From: Sperchopsis tessellata
Lineage: Eukaryota; Arthropoda; Insecta; Coleoptera; Hydrophilidae
DNA: 38,639 nt
NCBI GenBank assembly: GCA_033557685.1
Contig: JAWQRN010000105.1
Span: forward strand, 1 to 38,639
Direction: 5' to 3'
Shown: piece by piece, positions 20,941 through 32,553 of the stretch
Position numbering within the stretch: the stretch's first letter is position 1
Layout of the letters: every line of letters starts with the position of its first letter
The notes under the pieces: generated by a model
What the model was told of the DNA's origin: nothing
The model's input: the letters and a program-made list of their open reading frames with translations, nothing else
Database searches by the model: none
Made by a program: the position numbers and the translations under genes

Positions 20941-23930
20941 CAAACTAGGTTTAATTTTAATACTCTCATTGGTAATTTGTACGATAATTACAGTGGCGTA
21001 TCGAAATATTTAATATACAAAACTATATTAGTTATGACACAAAATTTTATTATCGTATAAGGTGATCAATTTGAAGATTTTTTTTTGAAATCGTTAAATA
21101 TTTTGAGCCGTTTATAAATGGTTTGAAAATCTTGATTAATTTTAAATATTTTCTCTCAAATGAAGCAATTTTACAAATAAGTGTAATATCTAACTAGTTA
21201 CTCACTTAATATTACTCAACTTAATGGAACTTCCGACTACCTTAGTGAAAGTGAATATGGATTTATTCTTTTAATCAAAAAGGTCTAGTACCATACACAG
21301 ACTGTACTCCCAAGTGAGTGCTCTGATAATTTTATTACAAATTAATTTTATGGAGTTTTGTTCGTCTTGTCATATATTATTCTATCGCCATGGATGTTTC
21401 TTATGATAATTACATATCAAGGAGAACATTCAATTTACAAATAATGGACTTTGCTTGCTATATATTAAATACTATATTGGCTTATTTTTCGAAATTCTTT
21501 TAAATCATTATGGAAAGTTTGCAAAGCGAGTTATCGTGATTTAACTATTGATATTGAATAGGATAATCTTGATTACCGAACTAAAAGTGATCCCATAATT
21601 TTCATCTTAAAGTAAGTGTGTATTACATTAGTATTTATAAATAACACATCGACTAAAGAGCATACTGTTTTGAATTCATGTCTTTGAACATACTTAACGT
21701 GACCTATAACAGTCTGTTATTCTAGCATCATTATTTAAAGAACAGACTTCATATAGCATCATATAAAAGGTATTAGAGAAAGGACAAACAAATCATGTGC
21801 ATAATACATATAATTTATTCAATATTCACTTGCATTTAATTTTTAATTAGTCATTGGGTTGGTTAAATAGTTTAAAATTTTCAACACATGATTAGCATTT
21901 TTGAAAACAGAGCATATCATAACAACTGGTTATAATCTTAATAGCAGTTTTAATAGGAAAGGGGTTTCCGGGTGAAACGCGTGTAGATGCTCCAAAAAGT
22001 CCCAACGTTTGGCCTATTGTTGCAAATAGTATTTTTAAAGTGAGTTATATTACTTCAACGAGAAACCACATTTCCTATGGATAAGAACCCTAGAAATCTA
22101 CAATTGAAACAAATTGAACAATTTTAATTTCCACCATATTTCGATTATTCCGCTTATCCCAAAAGTCGGGCTTTTGGCAATTATCTAACATTAAAGAACG
22201 AACATTTTGGGACCGAACTTTATAGCAGAAATGAATGCACACCACGAAGGACTCAGGGGGGAGGACGCAGAAATCATAAATGGAAAGTCATTTCGAATTG
22301 CATCCCAAGGTTTCTATTAAAAAAAATAGTACTAAGAATACTTCAGTTGTTAATCAGGTTTGAAATGCTTTGAGTTGAAAAACAATATGCAAACTTGTCC
22401 CTCTGTAGCATACCAACTTGCAAGATTTTAATTTATGTCTAAATATGTTAGCGTTAAATTAAAAAAAAAACAAACTCTTAAACTATGCTATAGTAGGGAA
22501 TTTTTGAATAAAAATTGTCAATTGTGGATCTCTGTGAAAATGGAAAAACTATCGAAATCTTCTTTTTCTTCTTATAAACCTCAGTTACTTGGTACGGTAT
22601 TGTATCTAATAAAAATGAGTAGACCTCATGACATACTTATGCTAGAGCAGATAAGGGTTATTGTGTAGTCATTTTGAGCAAATATGACAATATGTGTAAG
22701 ATGGATGAATTTTGAGGGAAAACAACTTCAAACAAATATAATATAGACCTGTTAACATGAACGTATTTTCCCTTCACACCCTTCATACGGGTCGCTTCAT
22801 GATATCCGCTTATCAATAGTACACTACCTCTGCTTCCTATTCACTTGTCAAGAAACGTTTGTTGCAGTAGTTATATTTAATTTATTTAAATGTGATTATT
22901 TTATTTTGATTAGTTTCTGCTATTGGCAAATCACGAATTTTGTGATTTCTTTTCCGTCAAGATTTACTACTATTTTATTTCAGGATTTTTTTGAAAAATT
23001 ACAAAAAGTTAAAGGCGTTTTAAATTAAAATGACGTAGTAGTTGAAATTTTAAATGTGATTTCTTAAATTTTTACGAAATGTAATATAACTATTACTTTT
23101 TGAAGAAAAACATCAAAAATTATAATTTTTAACAAAATATATCACTGTAATTAGCTAATTGCATATTGATATAGAAGCAACAGATAACCAGTGTCTTCTA
23201 AGTAATTATATACGACGCAAACTGTAACATCGTATAGCTTATTCAATTAAAAATATAAAAAAAATTAACATTTTATTGGTTATCGAGGGCGTTATAGTAT
23301 CACTTGTATAACTAACCACGTATAATTCGTATAATTCTCGAATAGTATTTCACCGATTCCATTTTATTAAATTAATTATCACTACAACAAAATATTGTCA
23401 AATCACATACTTGTCTTTGAAACTGATTGATTTAGAAAGGGACGTACAATTCCAGTAAAGTAAATTTGACGCTGTGACACTAATTGACTAGATATATTGA
23501 AATGTACAATTAGAATGATTACTGCTTGCTTTTGACTATGCACAACCAAATCTAATAGCGGTTACAGTTAACCAACCAGTCGGTAATTATATCATAGACA
23601 CACATTATTACATGGACGCCAGTGATGAAGTCCCGCCTTTACAAAAGATCAAACGCTTCTCAGCATTTGGAACATATCTCATGCATGTAGCATGCATTCG
23701 GTGTAAGGTGAACCCTGATATAAATGTATCGATAATTCAGAGGAATTTCTAAAAATCGACGCCGCCATATTAGTAATTCATCCATCGGTAACCTTTCATA
23801 ACGTAATCTTTTTTGCTCACTCTAGATTTATATTGCTGTCATGGCTCCGGTTCCGAAAATAAATTATGAAACTTTAAATTATTCGATTGTTGAATAAGTT
23901 TAATTAGGATGATGTATTTTTATTTACATC
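20939..23930. other. AT-rich intronic or intergenic DNA
   Basis: Three kilobases without a recognised exon, RNA or transposon domain. Slightly GC-richer patches occur at about 21955-22020 and 22190-22300 (ACTCAGGGGGGAGGACGCAG) and may be old repeats. A short + strand frame starting at ATGGCTCCGGTTCCG near 23841 runs only 19 codons and is not called. Confidence 0.4.
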
Positions 23931-24424
23931 CAGTGCCGGTTCTGGGTATTTCGCCGCCCGCGTGCAACTTTTTTCCACCCCCCCTGTTTTGAAAGAGTAT
24001 AAATATACTCGTGTGTACTTCAGTGACAATAAAGGAGGCGGGGAAAAGTCGCAAAAAGTCATTATTTCAATTTTTAAGTTTCAATATCGCTTTTCGAGAA
24101 GTATTTTTGACAAGAGCGCGAGTGAGAAAGAAAAAGTATATGAAGGCGCCCACATACATTTGTAGTCTTCGAAGCGGCTCGAATTGGAGCTGACGTCATT
24201 TATGATTGAAAATACGTTCATAATAATAACAAAAATAGGAGTACATAAAAATAATTGTCATAAGAAATAGAAATGATTAAAGTATTTGTATTTTATAATT
24301 ATTTTACTTACATGCAAAATAACAAAACAAATTATTATGAATTTAAATAACATAAATGTTTACAAAACAACTATTCGGGCTTTTAGAGCCGCAAATTCAT
24401 CTATCAATTTTGATAGGTCTATAC
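23931..24424. other. hAT left terminal inverted repeat and subterminal region
   Basis: This is the non-coding end of the hAT relic. It is GC-rich at the tip (CGCCGCCCGCGTGC) and contains a GGCGCCCACA block near 24145. Short + strand frames here are incidental. Confidence 0.6.
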
Positions 24425-26500
24425 TTACAGATATGTCGTGTTCAATAGGATAAATGCAAGATTACTTAGTCTTTCCTGGGATATCGTAGATGGCAGATAG
24501 TTCTTAATTATTTTTAGCTTAGAAAAACTTCTTTCCGCAGATGCAACGGTTAAAAAAATCCGCAGGGCAACGGTAAAATTTGCCAAACAAGATATTAAAT
24601 CGACATCTTCAAATATTTGTAAAATAAGAATGATATTTTTTGATTCATCAGGAAAAAATTTCCAGTACGACAATATTTTATTGTGTAACTGAATACCATC
24701 TAAATCCGATTTTTTTATTATTTTAATATGTCGGAAATTTCAGGTCTAAATTCATACATGATTTTTTTAAGGCGCCCTCTTTCATTTCTTTAAAACCATA
24801 AAAAGCTAAACAAAGATTCACATTAATTTACTAAATCAAATCTTTGATCAAGTTAATTGCTCATGTGTTCTAAAATGGCGAAACACAAATTATCTTAAAG
24901 TTATGTTTAGGATGTGCAACCGAATCAACTCTGCTTTGGTATAAAAATTGTCGTGGCCTTTTGATATGACGAATTAGAGAAAATTCTGGTTGTACTTTAA
25001 TTTTCTCAGACTCTGTAATCACATATTCAATGAACATACTGAATGATTCATCAATTCTTCTTTAAGTAATATAATTTTGAAGAAACTTTAAGGCATAAAC
25101 ATCTTCGACCAAGTTTATATTTTTATTTTGTTTTTACGTCTCGAGTAAGATTATTCTTTAATTCGGCTGTTGATGATGATATTTAGATTTGAGTGTTAAA
25201 TTTGTAATGTCCCCTCGATTTGTGGAAGTATAAAAAATGTTGTAGACCAATAATTTTACCTCTTATATTCGAGCCATTGTCGTAATCTTGCCCCTTAATA
25301 TTTTGAACATTGAACTCAAATTGTATCAATTTTTCTAATAGGGAATTATACAATCCTTCATTAGTGACGGGATAAAAATTCAAAGAAATCGCATATGTCG
25401 ACATGTTTGTTTGAAATATTTATATTTACGCACTTTACAATAAATGGAATTTGTTCGGTATAGCTTAGATGTGGTGTACAGTCTAGTATAATTGAAAAAT
25501 ATTAAGAAGATTTCGTAATCTGCAACAACTGTAGTCAATAAATTTATTATTTCGTTTTGGAAATGTTTCCCTACGCAATGTGGCATATGGGTTTTAAGTA
25601 CGTTTGTCTTTTTGACATTATTTAAATGATCTTGCATAATTTGATCAAATTTAGCAATTATCTCAACATTTAAATAATTACCGTTGTTCGATTCATATAT
25701 TCGCGAATTTGTTCCTCTAAAAGCCAGATTTTGACTAGCTAAAAATTGCACAATTGCAGTCATTTTGTCAATTGTGGCCCCCAGCGTATCTTTTCTCTAG
25801 TAAGTGAATTTTGTTGTACTATCAATTGTGCATTTTCTATCTAGTCTTAATTTTAATTCACACCACTTGTTTACTGATTGAATGTGCTGAACACTAGATT
25901 CGTATTGTTGCAATAATTAGAACAATGTCGCCAATCGGAATACCTAATGTTAACTATTTTTATATTTTCTCTAATACATAATACATGGAAAACAAAAAAT
26001 ACGGTTTAATTTGACAGAACATACAAACCAATTTCTCTTAACTTTTTCCCAGTTTTCAATAGTTTTCTTAATATATAAAATATTAAAGTTCCAATCACTC
26101 TTTTTATCTACAGGAAATTTATATTCATGATCTACATAAAATGGCCCTATTTCTATTAAAGTTTCAACTAGTTTTTTTGGTATAATATAGGTAACGATCT
26201 CATTATCAGTAGGAATTTCCTAATCAACTTGATCTTGAACTTCCTTCTCCTTCTCGCGTGATGATGTTTCTTCTACTTCTACGTCAGTGTCTATTTCTTC
26301 ATCACTACCAGCTGGCATTTGAACATATTCCGGATTTTTAGGGAACGAACCTGATGAACACGACAAACTTCCTTGATGAATCAAGAAATTTGCACCTATT
26401 AGTTGCTGCTGTTCATCTGCTTTTCTGACTCGATTCTTCTTGTAAAAAGCTCCAAATTGTTGTTTTCTATCCGACATTCTAACAATAGCAAAAATTTTAA
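23931..26500 (-). mobile_element. hAT transposon relic with zinc-finger (TTF/zf-MYM-type) transposase
   Basis: The left end at 23931 begins CAGTGCCGGTTCTGGG, a typical hAT terminal start, with TTTACATC as the possible 8-bp target copy at 23923-23930. The minus strand encodes, in order: an N-terminus MSDRKQQFGAFYKKNRVRK at 26477; a TTF-type zinc-finger region with WFVCSVKLNRIFCFPC near 26000; an AIVQFLASQNLAFRG segment near 25715-25760, then NNGNYLN and HFQNEIINLL; GQDYDNGSNIRGKIIGLQ near 25250-25300; and the C-terminal hAT dimerisation domain VASAERSFSKLKIIKNYLP near 24490-24550. This is a cut-and-paste transposase of the zf-MYM/TTF hAT group. At least four frame breaks and several stops make it non-functional. 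The matching right-hand inverted repeat was not found, so the other end is truncated or diverged. Confidence 0.85.
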
Positions 26501-26900
26501 ATTTTTAGAATAAATTAATAAATTCGGTCCTCAAAATATAATATAAAATTATAAACATTTACAATAAATATAAAAAGTACTTCAAGAAAAACTCTTTTAT
26601 TAAATGTAGACACTAAAAAATAAAATATATTTTTTCAATAAAAGCGTGTATTAATAAAAGCGTGGGACGCTCATATTATTTTTTACACACACACGCCCCA
26701 CGCGCAAAACTCATACGTCCACACGATTTCCGACCTTAATGGATATGAATATTATAACTCTAAAGATAACAAATATTATTGCTACTAACTTTCGCCTATT
26801 GTGTTGATATTCACTACCACCACTTGACACCCTTCGCTATTTAATGTTTACTGTTTCCACAACCACGACATGATAAATAAGTATCAAAATTTTAAAATCT
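26501..26900. other. 5' flank of the hAT relic, AT-rich with a short GC patch
   Basis: This stretch would contain the missing hAT right terminus if the element were full length. A GCGTGGGACGC ... CACACGCCCCACGC patch at about 26660-26705 is self-complementary in part, but does not match the left terminal repeat. Confidence 0.4.
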
Positions 26901-26904
26901 ATAA

Positions 26905-27060
26905 ATATGGAATTCCCCGCCGAGGAACCGGGGAATCCCCGGAATCATTGCACTCAGATCTCCTACAATAGGAAAGGGTGTATTAGGGTTGACTCGTATT
27001 TTTATACAACGCAGCTTCAGCCGGCGGGCGGCTATATATTGAATTATCGGTATCAACGTA
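26905..27060. other. GC-rich patch of unknown origin
   Basis: It contains nested palindromes (GGAATTCC at its left edge, TTCCCC paired with GGGGAA, then GGGGAATCCCC) and a CCGGCGGGCGGC run near 27019. No coding frame is recognised. It shares an ATGGAATTC end with the inverted copy at about 27304-27312, so 26904-27312 could be one small element, but nine bases are weak evidence. Confidence 0.3.
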
Positions 27061-27207
27061 TTCATTGTTGGAGAATACAGTCTGTAAAAAAAATTTACCT
27101 ATTTATTTTATTTTTGAATTTACTTAAAATTTATTCATTGTTTTATTATTTTTACATATTATTGTCCGTTTATAAAATGGTATTTTGTTTTTATTTTTTT
27201 TTAACAG

Positions 27208-27302
27208 ACGCTTTTGGCCAACATCTAAAACAGACGCCCGCGTGCGGGGCATACGTACGCCCCCGCCAGGAACGGTCCTGTTTAAATCAACTTTGCTCTT
27301 AA
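27208..27302 (+). CDS. Candidate terminal exon (Cys-containing tail, then stop)
   Basis: A long T-run ending TTTTAACAG (27199-27207) is a good 3' splice site. The sequence after it is CpG- and GC-rich, unlike the surrounding AT-rich DNA. Spliced in phase 1 to the LDLa exon at 12946 the split codon becomes GAC, and translation continues DAFGQHLKQTPACGAYVRPR then QERSCLNQLCS and a TAA. The spacing CG-x-x-V-R-x-R and the terminal CxxxxC faintly recall the end of a thrombospondin type-1 repeat, but this is not a family match. Against it: one in three acceptors would fit the phase by chance, no AATAAA follows within several hundred bases, and the patch may be part of a repeat together with 26905-27060. 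It may instead belong to an alternative short isoform. Confidence 0.25.
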
Positions 27303-28430
27303 AGAATTCCATTTAAATTTAATATAAACAGCTCTTTGAGACAAGTAAATTAAAAGGTACTACAGTCAATTTTATATTTATTGGATAGCAAATGCAATTG
27401 TTAAAAGTATATACTCTTAAAGTTTGTAAACATGACTGATGTTATAAAATAGTTCCGTCGCGGTGACTTTTTCTGTATATGTATCCAATTATTTTTTAAC
27501 TACCTAACTGATTATTAGGCTACTACATGAGTTTATGTGGTAATATTATAAAAAAGCTGAGAAAAACTTTATTTAAATTTGTGTAATTTTAATATTTGAT
27601 TTAAACAAATATCAAGCAAACCGGCCCAGTCGATATATTGAATACAGAAATGAACTACGTATCGCAATATGATGGTAAAAAAAACTAAATGCAGTGGACA
27701 CGTGTTTCTGTCATTAAGACGTCATTAGTACTGCTATAGATAGTAATTAGCTGTTTTCCACGTACGGTACATAGTTCATTCCTTGTATATATGCTTTGAG
27801 ATCACGAGTGAACATATTGTGAGAGGTATCGCAATGTTTCAATGTTGTAATTGAATAATCATCACTCTAATTGTTTATTAAACATTGCGATACCTCTCAC
27901 AATATGCTCGCACACGTAATTGTAGTGCGTTTAGCGAAACCAGACCCGATTAGTTTTGGTATAATGAAATCAACTCATAATTTAACTATAGGCGGTTCAA
28001 TATTAAATTTTTATTGATCTAACTGGACTCAGATTTTTGGTGTAGTCTGAGTAATTCAGTAATTACCAGACTCGTTGAAAACTGAATTCGTCGAATGTGA
28101 CTTATAACTCTTTTATCATATATTCAGATAATAACGATACAATACCTTAAAAAATCTAAAAATCTCCTAACGGGTCTTGACACTTCCATAAGCGAGTAAT
28201 AAAAAAACTTTCGTTTCAGTGTAGGGACTCAAATATGATACTATTCGATTTTTACTAAAAAAATGATAAAAACATTGTACACTATTTCTATAATTTTGAA
28301 TGTGTTTGTGTATTGCATTAATTTCGTTCATTATTCGAGTTTAAGACATTTATATGACATTAACTCAAAACTACGACTTATCAAAAGATAATTTGATAAT
28401 ATATCCCGCGAAGTATAGGATTTTTAAAGA
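27303..28430. other. AT-rich non-coding stretch containing one perfect inverted repeat
   Basis: Apart from the inverted repeat at 27813-27906 no structure was recognised, and no polyadenylation signal follows the candidate exon closely. Confidence 0.45.
27813..27906. repeat. Perfect 27-bp inverted repeat (foldback/MITE-like)
   Basis: The left arm 27813-27839 (CATATTGTGAGAGGTATCGC then AATGTTT) is exactly reverse-complementary to 27880-27906, with a 40-base spacer. Complementarity weakens outside the arms. It probably marks a recent small foldback element or hairpin. Confidence 0.9.
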
Positions 28431-28540
28431 AGATTCCAGTGGCGACCGTGCCAGGCGGTGCGCTGGACAAAGTATTGCGGAGGATTCGCTGCTTTACATA
28501 AACAAGCTCCGAAAACTCAAGCGAAATAGACATGAGTAAT
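28431..28540. other. CpG-rich patch, unassigned
   Basis: GGCGACCGTGCCAGGCGGTG and nearby bases stand out from the AT-rich surroundings. The + strand reads GDRARRCAGQSIAEDSLL and the minus strand is also open, so coding strand and identity are unclear. It starts with CAGTGGCG, a hAT-like end, so it may be a transposon fragment. Nothing conclusive. Confidence 0.25.
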
Positions 28541-29800
28541 GATGGAATGTGTACAAAATTAGTCCGCAACATGCCCTGAAATTATTCCAATGGTATTTAT
28601 AGAATTATTGTTTATCGACATCCACTAAAATCTGTATATGCATGAAATGATATTATATTTTTATGAACGAATTGTTTTTATATATTATTATAATAATACT
28701 AATTACAGACGTTATTTTAAAACATATTTACGACGTAAAAAAGTATTTAAAATATATTTTATCTCCGGTAAATAGAAGAAATACACTTTTAGTATCTACT
28801 GGGAGTTTGTTATGTTTAATACATTTCCAACTACGAAAATACTTTTATCGATTCTTCCAGTTTTTAACATAAAAATGGATTATTGTCATAATGAAATAAA
28901 ACAACATACTCCAATTTTTGTTCCACGCTGTAAGTAATCAACGAATAGAACTATATAATTATATTCTTGGTTGATGGAAAAACGAGCAGAACCAAAACTG
29001 GTAGATTAAAAAAATTCGCTCGTTGTAAGTATACTATTAAGTTTTGGAAATACGCTATATAGCGTTGCAATAACATGGCAATGTTTGTTCAGGCATGAAT
29101 ATGCTTTAAACATTTAATATCTTCATACTAAAATGTTTTGTTTTAAATATTAGCTCTGACTTATGCACGATGACATTTTGTTGCCTAACTAGTAAATGTT
29201 TGCATAGGTAGGTAAAAGGAATAAAAATAAATTGTTGTAGATTTGAATATGTTAAATACGACTAAAAATACTGTACAACAAATATGTATTAAAAAATAAG
29301 AGAGAGATCGGATATGTATTTTGGTTCAGGCTCGGTTTAGAGTACGGTTTTTATTTTGTGAGGGGTTTCTTGACTTTGATTTGGTATTGTATGCACCTAC
29401 GCTATCGCCATAAATAACTAAATGGGTATATTTGCACCTTAGTGTTCTTGACTCTTTTCTTGCCCTGCTGTCAATACTATTGCACTGCGTTACATCATTC
29501 CATGTATCTGTATCTGAGTACATATTCCATATGTCCTTCGGAAATTTTATTCTCGTTGCTATTTTACTATTTGTGTTCTACATTCTTTAGAATTGTATTA
29601 TTCTTCCCACTTTTTAGATGATAAATTATTAAGTAGTGTGTAAGACAAAACATCTTACTTATTGTGATGTATTTTATGTTTATCTTCCCATAAATTTGAT
29701 ATTTTAAAATATTAATTTTAAATTTTCTTATTTTCTTGTATGTTCTACGTGAGTTTCTATAACGCACATCGTAATGTCTGAATTGTATTCCCTTAATTTG
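28541..29800. other. AT-rich non-coding stretch
   Basis: No exon, RNA gene or transposon domain was recognised. Open frames are AT-driven. Confidence 0.45.
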
Positions 29801-29831
29801 CTCTCTCTTTATCTCTCTCTCTCTCTCTCTT
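29801..29831. repeat. (CT)n microsatellite
   Basis: Mostly CT units with a single TTAT interruption. Confidence 0.9.
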
Positions 29832-30003
29832 AAAATCCTACTATTCAATTGCCTCCCATTAAAAAAATATTTTCATGTTTCTATTAATGCTATATTAAAT
29901 AATAAACATTCTAATAAAGAAATTAGATTTAAGTTTTCTGAAGTACATAATATTTGTAATAAAATACGCTGCGCGACAATGGCTTATGCTTCCGCCAGTT
30001 TGA

Positions 30004-30007
<4 letters not shown>

Positions 30008-30057
<50 letters not shown>
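30008..30057. repeat. (TA)n microsatellite
   Basis: About 25 TA units, directly preceded by a less AT-rich stretch (CTGCGCGACAATGGCTTATG near 29968) that may be the tail of an unrecognised retroposon. Confidence 0.95.
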
Positions 30058-30059
<2 letters not shown>

Positions 30060-30137
30060 TCATATGAATGCTAAATTTTACAATCGATAACAAAAAAAAC
30101 TTAACAGCGTAGAGTATTAGCACTAAAAATAAATAAA

Positions 30138-30160
30138 ACACACACAAACACACACACACA
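30138..30160. repeat. Short (CA)n repeat
   Basis: CA units with A interruptions. Confidence 0.8.
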
Positions 30161-30762
30161 AAAAAACATTTTGTTTTTATTACGAAAGTAACAATTCTTC
30201 AGGGATTTTCACAATTACATTATTTTAGCCCGTTTTATTTTGCAACTGAAATGCACATAATATAAGAACACTTTCACCTGAATATACAAACAACCATGTT
30301 AATGTTGAACAATAATTATTTTATACCGTATTCGACATCCTGTCAATTCTTACAATATAATAATTGCTAATGGATTTGTGCTATATTAATTTTATAAATT
30401 GTAGGTGGTCTTAAGAAAAATTGTTGTATATTATTTTTAAAAAGTGTTCATATCTGATGTATTTATTATAATTTAGACAAGAAAACTAAGATTTGGAACT
30501 GGCACAGTCTCTCACTTTAACGATGAAAGATTTGCTTAATACTTATATGTTCACAACAAATCGTTAATAGCTTTTATAATTACATAATAGTAATGAGCCA
30601 TCTTTATCTTAAAATACATACCTTTATTACGACGTCACTGCTAAGATCTAAATGTTATAAAGTAATGAAAATAAAATATAGTAGAACTTTATTTATACAG
30701 CTCGCCAATACACGTCGGTGCATACACTTATATATTAAGAAAAATGTCAGCAGAAGAAAACA

Positions 30763-30768
<6 letters not shown>
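30161..30768. other. AT-rich non-coding stretch
   Basis: Nothing recognised. Confidence 0.45.

Positions 30769-30801
<33 letters not shown>
30769..30801. repeat. (AT)n tract at the 3' end of a SINE
   Basis: About 16 AT units lying exactly where the 3' tail of the adjacent minus-strand SINE ends, suggesting the tract began as the SINE tail. Confidence 0.9.
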
Positions 30802-30804
<3 letters not shown>

Positions 30805-31028
30805 CTAAGACAAATAGCGGCACAAGCGCGAATTTAAAAAAGCAAAATTAATTATCATAAATATACTTAAAATGATTTAGTGATGGATTTGTTTGGATCA
30901 GAAATCATGATTTTTTTTCAAGAAAAATGTCTCTTTCCTAATCACAAAAAGCTGACCTCATCTGGGATTCGAACTCGGTAACTCACGCTTAGTAGCCCAG
31001 TACTTGGCCACTGAGCTACGATATGGCT
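30802..31028 (-). mobile_element. tRNA-derived SINE
   Basis: On the minus strand the head carries both internal RNA polymerase III promoter boxes: an A box TAGCTCAGTGG (complement of 31008-31018) and a B box AGTTCGAATCC (complement of 30965-30975), about 33 bases apart as in tRNA genes. The acceptor and T stems do not pair properly, so it is not a functional tRNA gene. After the tRNA-like head about 150 bases of unrelated body follow, ending TTTGTGCCGCTATTTGTC-like sequence and then the (AT)n tail. About 225 bp, with the 5' end near 31028. SINEs of this kind are copied in trans by LINE enzymes. Confidence 0.75.
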
Positions 31029-32370
31029 TTTTTTATTATATCAAAACAAGAAATCAATGTTTTGATATCATTTTCTATTCCATTATCAGTGGAAGAAGAA
31101 TTATGTGTGGCAATATCAAAAATTAGACGTTTTATTATTATTGTTGTAAATTAACATATACGCTATAAATAAAAAAAGGGTTATATTAATTTCATTCTTG
31201 TTTGTATTATTAGTTATAAAATATTTTTTCATAATGTAAGTTTTATTGTTATAAATATCTAAAAATACAGTTTCTGCTACAATACCACGGCCCGAAAAAT
31301 TTTCGCCTTCAAACATATGTCACCAGGAAAAAAAAGGTTGGGAAATATTAAACATTAACTTCGTATTTTAAAATTTAACAAGAAATTCTTATAAAATTTG
31401 AATTTGGTGAATAAAAATGATACACACGAAAATGAAAGCATCCTTACCAATATGCGTATTTACAGGATGAAGGTTGTAGTTAAAAAAACACCAGAAAAAT
31501 TGTAACGATTCGTCTTTATTTGTCCTTAAGGCTTCTTCAGGCTATAAAACGCATGATTCACGTAAAATAACATGATACAGCTGTTGAAGTTTGTTGTTAC
31601 TAACATGTGATTATTAATCGTTATAACAATCTTATTCCTTCATAACAAAAGTTATGGACAGGAACCTAAAGAAATTTGCAAATTTGTAATAAGCGCAAAA
31701 ATAAATAAGCTCAATAACGAATTCACTTGTACTTTAATGTGTAAATTCCTTATTATATAATGATTTTAGTATTGAATGCTGGGGTTTCTTTTCTTCAGCA
31801 ACTATTACATGATCTGTAATTCAGTTGTGAATATGTAATATAATTTAAATAAGTTAAAAAGAAAAAAATCAAGATTTCTATTTAGTGTTTTGGTATATTT
31901 TAATTTAACAAAACAAAGTTATATTAATTACATCGTAATAGGTTGGGATCATTTTCTTATTTTTATAAAGTACTAATATAGATTTGAATCTCCTGTATGA
32001 TATCATTTAATACAAAGTAGTTTCCATTAAATATAAGCAGATTTTACATATTCTCCAATGCTAACTTATTTTATTACATTAAAGTTAGAATAAAAATTTA
32101 AAAAAACTAACATTTTTTAAATTGCACCATTATCGGCTATAACCTACTCAGGGTATTAGAAATTCTTCCGCGTTGCTTCTTTCACTTTACGTAATTGAAG
32201 ATTAATTCCTTAGATGGACAAAAGGTGCTATTTTTATCTTTTTAAGTTTTAGGTTAGTTCATAAAGACACGCCAATCTTCATTGGCTTATTTATATGTAT
32301 TAGCTTACATCCTGTTAAGTAGCTATTGGGGCATTCGTTTACCTAAAATCAGTCTATATATTTTTTTATG
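31029..32370. other. AT-rich non-coding stretch
   Basis: No exon or transposon protein was recognised. On the minus strand near 31500-31550 the sequence AGCCTGAAGAAGCCTTAAGG followed by AAATAAAGACGAATCG resembles terminal sequence of some retroelements, but it is isolated and unclassified. Confidence 0.4.
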
Positions 32371-32553
32371 TCAATAGATACGAACTTCGATGAAAACAGT
32401 TTATTTAGTTACTGCTATTTGTTATGTCATGCATATGACATTTTATTTTATATGTATTTTTTGCCAATAGGGATGTTAACAATATTTTGATCAAAACTGT
32501 CAGTTAAGTCACTGCTATTTTTTATGTCATGCATACGATATTTTTTTATCGGG
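32371..32553. repeat. Diverged tandem duplication (two copies, about 93-bp period)
   Basis: Copy 1 (about 32371-32462) and copy 2 (about 32464-32553) share, in order, CAATAG, AAAAC.GT, AGTTA.T.ACTGCTATTT and TTATGTCATGCATA, with scattered substitutions. No coding content. Confidence 0.75.

Noticed and set aside
30960..31025. Functional tRNA gene on the minus strand
   Set aside because: A and B boxes are good, but acceptor and T stems do not pair and a non-tRNA body follows; called a SINE instead.
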